From Lapidilactobacillus bayanensis (lineage in GTDB: Bacteria > Bacillota > Bacilli > Lactobacillales > Lactobacillaceae): 64,000 nt of DNA. This document shows, in pieces, positions 60,772 through 64,000 of this stretch; within the stretch, counting starts at the first letter, position 1, and every line of letters starts with the position of its first letter. Location of the stretch: positions 1 through 64,000 of the forward strand of contig NZ_RHOX01000008.1 in assembly GCF_003946695.1 (NCBI RefSeq), in the 5' to 3' direction. Both the position numbers and the translations under genes were made by a program. The notes beneath the pieces were generated by a model. The model was given only the letters and a program-made list of their open reading frames with translations, searched no databases and was not told the DNA's origin.

Positions 60772-62439
60772 ATGGAAGATATCGCTATTGCCCAACAGAA
60801 CGTCCCAGAACCGATTGAAAAAATTGCCGAGAAAATCGGCTTAACGACTCAAGAAATCGAACCTTACGGCCACGACAAGGCTAAATTACCCTTGGCTGCC
60901 TTAACTAAACTAAATCAAAATCCTGCCGGCAAATTGGTACTGGTGACTTCAATCAACCCCACACCAGCAGGCGAGGGGAAATCAACGGTTCTAGTTGGTT
61001 TGGCTGATGCGTTACGCCAGCGCCACCAAAAGGCTGTGATTGCGTTACGTGAACCATCGCTGGGTCCAGTGATGGGAATGAAAGGCGGTGCTACTGGTGG
61101 TGGTTATGCCCAAGTGATGCCAATGGCCGATATTAATTTGCACTTTACTGGTGATATGCACGCCTTAACTGCCACAGTCAATACTTTGGCCGCTTTAATT
61201 GACAATCACATTCATCAGGGGAACGCCCTGCAGATTGATCCTAAGCGAATCATCTGGAAGCGCGCCTTAGATATTAATGATCGAGCATTGCGCGAGATTG
61301 TGATTGGCTTAGGGAAGCCAGCTAACGGTGAAATGCGGCAAGATGGCTTTGATATTACGGTTGCCAGCGAAATGATGGCCGTTTTATGTTTAGCCACTAG
61401 TTTAGCTGATTTGAAACAGCGAATTGCTAAAATTTTAATTGGTTATACTTATGATCGTGAACCAGTTTATGTGGGTGATTTAAAAGTCGCCGGTGCATTG
61501 ACCGTGCTTTTGAAAGATGCGATTAAACCTAACTTAGTGCAAACTTTGGAACATACACCGGCAATTATTCACGGTGGACCTTTCGCTAATATCGCCCATG
61601 GTTGCAATAGTATTTTAGCTACGGAAGCTGCGATTCATGCTGGTGATTATGCGATTACTGAAGCCGGATTTGGTGCAGATCTTGGTGCAGAGAAGTTCCT
61701 TGATATTGTCACACCTAAGTTATCGAAAACACCCGATGTCATCGTCGTTGTAGCCACTGTCCGCGCTTTGAAATATAATGGCGGTCAACCGCTCGCTGAA
61801 CTTAAAGAAGAAAGTGTCAAGGCCTTAGAACGGGGCTACGAGAACTTGCATCGTCATCTACAAAACATGCAACGCTACGGGATTCCTGTTGTGGTAAGCA
61901 TTAATCATTTCACATCTGATTCTGAGAACGAATTAGCAGTGCTTCAAGATTTAATCAGTCAAGAAGGATTGGTCAGTGCGATTACTGACGTTCATGAAGA
62001 AGGTGGCCGTGGTGGTTTAGCCTTAGCTGATTTAGTGATGGAAGCTGCTGAAGATGAAGTACCAGATTACAAGCGTTTATATGATGATGGCGAAGCAGTA
62101 ACAACTAAAATTCGCACGATTGCGCAGAAAATTTATGGCGCCGCTGATATCGAATTAACTGGTCCGGCTAAAACCCAATTACGTCAAATTAAACGGCATG
62201 GCTGGGATAAATTACCAGTTTGTATTGCCAAAACACAATATTCATTTTCAGATCAACCTAAACTTTTGGGCGCACCAACTGGGTTCACATTAACCATTCG
62301 CGAATTAATACCAAAGTTAGGTGCAGGTTTTATCGTGGCAATGGCGGGGAGCGTTTTAACCATGCCTGGTTTGCCGACACACCCAGCTGCTGAAAAAATC
62401 GATATTGATGCAGATGGAAAAATTAGCGGCTTGTTCTAA
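60772..62439 (+). CDS. fhs: Formate-tetrahydrofolate ligase
   Basis: Fhs joins formate to tetrahydrofolate using ATP, giving 10-formyl-THF for purines and initiator tRNA. The 555-residue length is standard. Motifs include [19 protein letters not shown] (nucleotide binding), [23 protein letters not shown] and the C-terminal [23 protein letters not shown] 60772 is preferred over GTG 60751 because AAGGAG lies at 60755-60760, though the 11-base gap is long. It connects with thyA/dfrA in one-carbon metabolism. Confidence 0.96.
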   Translation: MEDIAIAQQNVPEPIEKIAEKIGLTTQEIEPYGHDKAKLPLAALTKLNQNPAGKLVLVTSINPTPAGEGKSTVLVGLADALRQRHQKAVIALREPSLGPVMGMKGGATGGGYAQVMPMADINLHFTGDMHALTATVNTLAALIDNHIHQGNALQIDPKRIIWKRALDINDRALREIVIGLGKPANGEMRQDGFDITVASEMMAVLCLATSLADLKQRIAKILIGYTYDREPVYVGDLKVAGALTVLLKDAIKPNLVQTLEHTPAIIHGGPFANIAHGCNSILATEAAIHAGDYAITEAGFGADLGAEKFLDIVTPKLSKTPDVIVVVATVRALKYNGGQPLAELKEESVKALERGYENLHRHLQNMQRYGIPVVVSINHFTSDSENELAVLQDLISQEGLVSAITDVHEEGGRGGLALADLVMEAAEDEVPDYKRLYDDGEAVTTKIRTIAQKIYGAADIELTGPAKTQLRQIKRHGWDKLPVCIAKTQYSFSDQPKLLGAPTGFTLTIRELIPKLGAGFIVAMAGSVLTMPGLPTHPAAEKIDIDADGKISGLF

Positions 62440-62461
62440 CACAAATAAAATGTAGGGGCAA

Positions 62462-62938
62462 ATGATGTACACACTTATTCTAATTATCGGGGCCGCTGTT
62501 GTCGGCGCCGATCAACTTTTAAAAACTTGGATCACCAATCATATCGCCTTTGGTCACGCAGAAACAATTGTGCCTGGTTTATTATCCATGACCAAGATTC
62601 ATAACACTGGTGCGGCTTGGAGTAGCTTTGAAGGCAAAACTTGGTTCTTTTACATCGTGACGTTAATTGCTGTGGCCATTATTTTACCGTTATTGATTAA
62701 GGCTTGGCTTCAAAAAACTAGTCTCGTTTACTATACGGGCCTAGTTTTGATGTTGGCTGGCACAATTGGCAATTTTATCGACCGCGCGCGCCAAGGTTTT
62801 GTCGTTGACATGTTCCAATTAGACTTCATTAATTTTCCTATTTTCAACATTGCTGATTTGGCGTTAACGGTTGGTGTGGTGCTACTATTTATCTTCGTTA
62901 TTTTCCTTGATCGAGATGAGGAGGATACTAATGCCTGA
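62462..62938 (+). CDS. lspA: Lipoprotein signal peptidase LspA
   Basis: LspA removes signal peptides from prolipoproteins, such as the two lipoproteins in this window, after lipidation. The 158-residue protein has four membrane helices and the two catalytic aspartates, Asp116 (GFVVDMFQ) and Asp132 (FNIADLALT), with the conserved TGAAWS and GNFIDR segments. The start is ATG 62462 or 62465; AGGGG fits the second better. It overlaps rluD by 8 bases, the usual lspA-rluD pair. Confidence 0.95.
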   Translation: MMYTLILIIGAAVVGADQLLKTWITNHIAFGHAETIVPGLLSMTKIHNTGAAWSSFEGKTWFFYIVTLIAVAIILPLLIKAWLQKTSLVYYTGLVLMLAGTIGNFIDRARQGFVVDMFQLDFINFPIFNIADLALTVGVVLLFIFVIFLDRDEEDTNA

Positions 62939-63863
62939 ATACACGGCAAGAATTGACCAAGAGACTGGTCGAATTGATAAGGTGGCCGCTGAATTATTTT
63001 CAGAAGTCAGCCGTTCTCAAGTTCAAACGGCGATTAAAAATCAACGACTACAAGTTAACGGTCAAGTCGTTAAAGCCAAGTATCAAGTGCAGCCGGCTGA
63101 CGTGATCACGTTAGTTTTACCTGAGCCAGAACCGATTGCCGCGCAACCGGAACCAATGGATCTGGATATTGTCTATGAAGATGATCAAGTCATTGTCGTC
63201 AATAAGTCACAAGGCATGGTCGTTCATCCAGCACCGGGGCATTTGCATGGCACGTTAGTTAATGGCTTGTTGGCGCATGGCCAACTTTCGTCCATTAATG
63301 GCAAGATTCGTCCCGGAATCGTTCACCGCATCGATCGCGATACTTCGGGTTTGTTAATGATTGCCAAAACCGACGTTGCCCACAAGTCATTAACGGAACA
63401 ATTAAGGCAAAAAACTAATTTGCGTGAATATGTAGCTCTAGTTCATGGTGTGATTTCGGAAGAGACGGGGACAATTAATGCACCGCTAGCCCGTGATCCG
63501 AAGAATCGCAAACGTCAAGCGATCGTTACCGGCGGCCGCAATGCCGTCACTCATTTCAAAGTAGTCGAACGTTTTGCGGATTATACCTTAATTCGTTGTC
63601 GTTTAGAAACCGGGCGCACACACCAAATCCGTGTTCATTTACAGTATATTAAACATCCCGTCGCCGGCGATCCTTTGTATGGACCGAAGAAAACTTTACC
63701 CGGTCACGGACAATTCCTGCACGCTGCCAAACTAGGTTTTATTCATCCAACGACAGGCAAGTGGCTCGAGTTTGAAGCACCGTTACCAGATATTTTCGCA
63801 GAAACTTTAGCACAATTACGCTCGGGTGAACCGATTAGATTAGTACCGAATAACGGTCGTTAA
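62931..63863 (+). CDS. rluD: 23S rRNA pseudouridine synthase RluD family
   Basis: A 310-residue RluA/RluD-type synthase with an S4 RNA-binding domain (about 13-62, VSRSQVQTAIKNQRLQVNG) and a catalytic domain where HRIDRDTSGLL provides Asp135. It isomerises uridines in 23S rRNA helix 69 in the E. coli counterpart. ATG 62931 has GAGGAGG upstream, inside the lspA end. In many Firmicutes pyrR and pyrimidine genes come next; here the window ends first. Confidence 0.93.
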   Translation: MPEYTARIDQETGRIDKVAAELFSEVSRSQVQTAIKNQRLQVNGQVVKAKYQVQPADVITLVLPEPEPIAAQPEPMDLDIVYEDDQVIVVNKSQGMVVHPAPGHLHGTLVNGLLAHGQLSSINGKIRPGIVHRIDRDTSGLLMIAKTDVAHKSLTEQLRQKTNLREYVALVHGVISEETGTINAPLARDPKNRKRQAIVTGGRNAVTHFKVVERFADYTLIRCRLETGRTHQIRVHLQYIKHPVAGDPLYGPKKTLPGHGQFLHAAKLGFIHPTTGKWLEFEAPLPDIFAETLAQLRSGEPIRLVPNNGR

Positions 63864-64000
63864 ACAGCAATAAATAGTTGGATAGCAACTGTTTGTGTCT
63901 ACAGCGTTCTTACTACAGTGTCAATTTTAGTATTGGCTCGAACTGGTAGTCACCAACAATTATTAGGTATTTAGTTCGCGCAATGCGTGCTTAATTGACA
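63864..64000 (+). other. Downstream intergenic end of window
   Basis: No gene or clear terminator is seen after rluD. The final six bases read TTGACA, which could be the -35 box of a promoter just outside the window. Confidence 0.3.

Overview
The window reads as chromosomal DNA of a low-to-mid GC Gram-positive bacterium of the Lactobacillaceae. The first 27.8 kb and the last 4 kb carry a backbone shared by Bacillus and lactobacilli (xerD, ribT, scpAB, rluB; fer/ypbB/recQ; cmk, rpsA, der, hup; ypiA, cca, thyA, dfrA; ypmR, ypmS, yozE, ctpA; fhs, lspA, rluD). ThyA resembles the Lactobacillus casei enzyme, including its long insertion, and a PepI-type proline iminopeptidase is present. Genus was not determined. 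No rRNA, tRNA or CRISPR array was seen.

Layout. 0.4-5.1 kb: membrane protein, CvfB, recombination and chromosome segregation genes, RluB. 5.1-8.3 kb: repeats, an FMN riboswitch with the riboflavin importer RibU, and an acetyltransferase. 8.3-28 kb: ferredoxin, RecQ operon, LysM protein, Cmk, S1, Der, HU, TPR protein, YitT, CCA enzyme, ThyA/DHFR, DegV, envelope proteins and the CtpA protease. 28-60 kb: an accessory stretch of lipoproteins, an orphan peptide-binding protein, acetyltransferases, PepI, a cupin/SDR/CMD cluster, an MFS exporter, a RelB/YoeB module, two TetR-linked oxidoreductases, a DUF262-HNH protein beside an IS30 remnant, HelD, a PadR-controlled ABC exporter and DegV. 60-64 kb: EbsA-like protein, Fhs, LspA, RluD.

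The most unusual content is non-coding. Three families of structured intergenic repeats are present. Family I has nine loci of about 300-700 bp. Complete copies are about 500 bp with ends reading CTAAAACTGTT...AACAGTTTTAG, and are imperfect inverted dimers of a branched multi-hairpin module whose stems change sequence on both arms together between copies. Family II is a 108-bp tandem repeat at two loci; its last truncated unit supplies the ribosome-binding site of the next gene. Family III consists of about 120-bp hairpin units; one of them forms the last codons and stop of a gene.

The accessory region also shows recent gene decay, each case by one small change: a homopolymer frameshift (34.9 kb), an in-frame nonsense codon (38.27 kb), an apparent ATG-to-ACG start change (54.8 kb) and an 11-bp tandem duplication (56.47 kb). 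Visible control elements include the FMN riboswitch, a MerR-type 19-bp-spacer promoter, TetR and PadR palindromes, and many intrinsic terminators.
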